A stretch of DNA of 5,978 nt from Candidatus Avoscillospira stercoripullorum (GTDB taxonomy: Bacteria; Bacillota; Clostridia; Oscillospirales; Oscillospiraceae): NCBI GenBank assembly GCA_018712905.1, contig DVGD01000086.1, forward strand, positions 1-5,978. The letters are read 5' to 3'. The notes under the pieces are model-generated. The model had not been told where the DNA came from. It saw nothing but the letters and a program-made list of their open reading frames with translations, and made no database searches. Within the stretch, counting starts at the first letter, position 1, and the number at the start of each line of letters is the position of its first letter. The position numbers and the translations under genes are program-made. This document shows positions 5,315 through 5,978 of the stretch, in pieces.

Positions 5315-5978
5315 TTTAGGATAATCACACCGGCCTGGGAGCCGCGGTGGTCGCCCACCCGGCGGTGCGACCAGTAGGTGGCAGTGTCGCAGGCGGTGCA
5401 GTCGGGGCTCACGTCCACCGTTTCCACGCCTGCCTTGGAAAGCCACCAGGCATTGATGCTCTTGAGATCCACGTGGTACTTTGCCCCGCGCCGGGCGATG
5501 AAGGCTTCGGCTTCGCTGCCCAGGGCATTCATCATGGCCTCGGGCACGTCGCCGTCGGTTTCAAAGCAGCACTGGCCGATGCAGGGGCCAATGGCGGCAC
5601 GGATGTCTCCGGGACGGCAGCCGTAAGCGGCAGTCATGGCCTCCACGGCCTTTTTGGCGATGCCCGCGGCGGTACCCCGCCAGCCGGCATGGACGGCGCC
5701 CACGGCACGGCGCACCGGGTCGAAGAGCAGGATGGGCGTACAGTCGGCGCCGAAGGCCACCAGCGCCACCCCGGGCTCGTCGGTGATCTGTCCGTCGCAG
5801 ATTGTGGGCGTCTCCCGGAAGAGCCCTTCGCCACGGTTTTCCCGGGTGACCACGCGGATGATGTCGGTGTGGCGCTGGACGGGGAAGACCGTGTCCTCCG
5901 GCGTAAAGCCCAGCGCCTGGCCGAGAAGGCGGTAATTTTCATAGACGCTTACGGGATCGTCGCCCCGGTGGTGGCCTA
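5311..5978 (-). CDS. pgeF: Peptidoglycan editing factor PgeF (YfiH/YlmD, laccase-domain family), 5' end outside window
   Basis: The frame is open from the TGA at 5313-5311 to the right edge, giving 221 visible residues. The start and probably about 50 N-terminal residues are missing. The visible part begins GHHRGDDPVSVYENYRLL, which matches the conserved GDDP...ENYRRL region of the family. Three likely metal ligands are present: His in VQRHTD (codon 5871-5869), Cys in GADCTPILLFDP (codon 5742-5740) and His in GAVHAGWRGTAAGI (codon 5691-5689). AAIGPCIGQCCFE and SHRR near the C-terminus are further family signatures. PgeF proteins are reported to prevent serine from replacing alanine in peptidoglycan precursors, and relatives have purine nucleoside phosphorylase or deaminase activity. 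The family is often annotated as a multicopper polyphenol oxidase. The downstream lipoprotein gene begins 10 bases after the stop, so the two probably share a transcript. Confidence 0.93.
   Translation of the reverse strand, partial: GHHRGDDPVSVYENYRLLGQALGFTPEDTVFPVQRHTDIIRVVTRENRGEGLFRETPTICDGQITDEPGVALVAFGADCTPILLFDPVRRAVGAVHAGWRGTAAGIAKKAVEAMTAAYGCRPGDIRAAIGPCIGQCCFETDGDVPEAMMNALGSEAEAFIARRGAKYHVDLKSINAWWLSKAGVETVDVSPDCTACDTATYWSHRRVGDHRGSQAGVIILK

Noticed and set aside
4386..5324. Plus-strand open frame of 312 codons
   Set aside because: It is antisense to the binding-protein gene, has repetitive Gly/Val composition and no recognisable motif.

Overview
The window is GC-rich bacterial DNA with sigma-A-type promoters, strong Shine-Dalgarno sites and Gram-positive family members: a TepA-type ClpP-fold protein, a YhaM nuclease and a dipeptide-type binding lipoprotein. 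Together with two kinds of compact palindromic repeat (ends CTCCCCTTGAGGGGAG and GTAGGGG/CCCCTAC), this suggests a high-GC gut Clostridia lineage such as Oscillospiraceae. That assignment is inferred from memory of such genomes and was not searched.

Layout, left to right. Positions 1-170 hold a minus-strand tRNA-Leu(CAG) with its own near-consensus promoter and a terminator that begins on the last base of the encoded CCA. A plus-strand TepA-like gene (233-946) follows. It converges on a minus-strand hydantoinase/dihydropyrimidinase-family gene (943-2307). The two stop codons overlap, and the hydantoinase terminator lies inside the tepA coding sequence. A short divergent promoter region (about 2308-2442) separates the hydantoinase gene from yhaM (2443-3384, plus). 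The roughly 300 bases after yhaM contain no credible gene. They hold a 145-bp element with 50-bp terminal inverted repeats, a 79-bp triple-hairpin element, and a bidirectional terminator. A minus-strand pair then runs in from the right edge: pgeF (5' end outside the window), tightly followed by a dipeptide-type substrate-binding lipoprotein gene (3684-5300).

The genes do not form one pathway. They look like separate housekeeping or nutrient units: translation (tRNA), membrane or protein quality control (tepA), cyclic amide degradation (hydantoinase), RNA turnover (yhaM), peptidoglycan precursor editing (pgeF) and peptide uptake (binding protein). The pgeF-lipoprotein pair is the only likely operon. 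I found no defence system, phage, conjugative element or CRISPR array. The most interesting material is the nested palindromic repeat cluster after yhaM and the very compact sharing of signals: overlapping stop codons, terminators inside or touching genes, and a ribosome binding site built on a stop codon.
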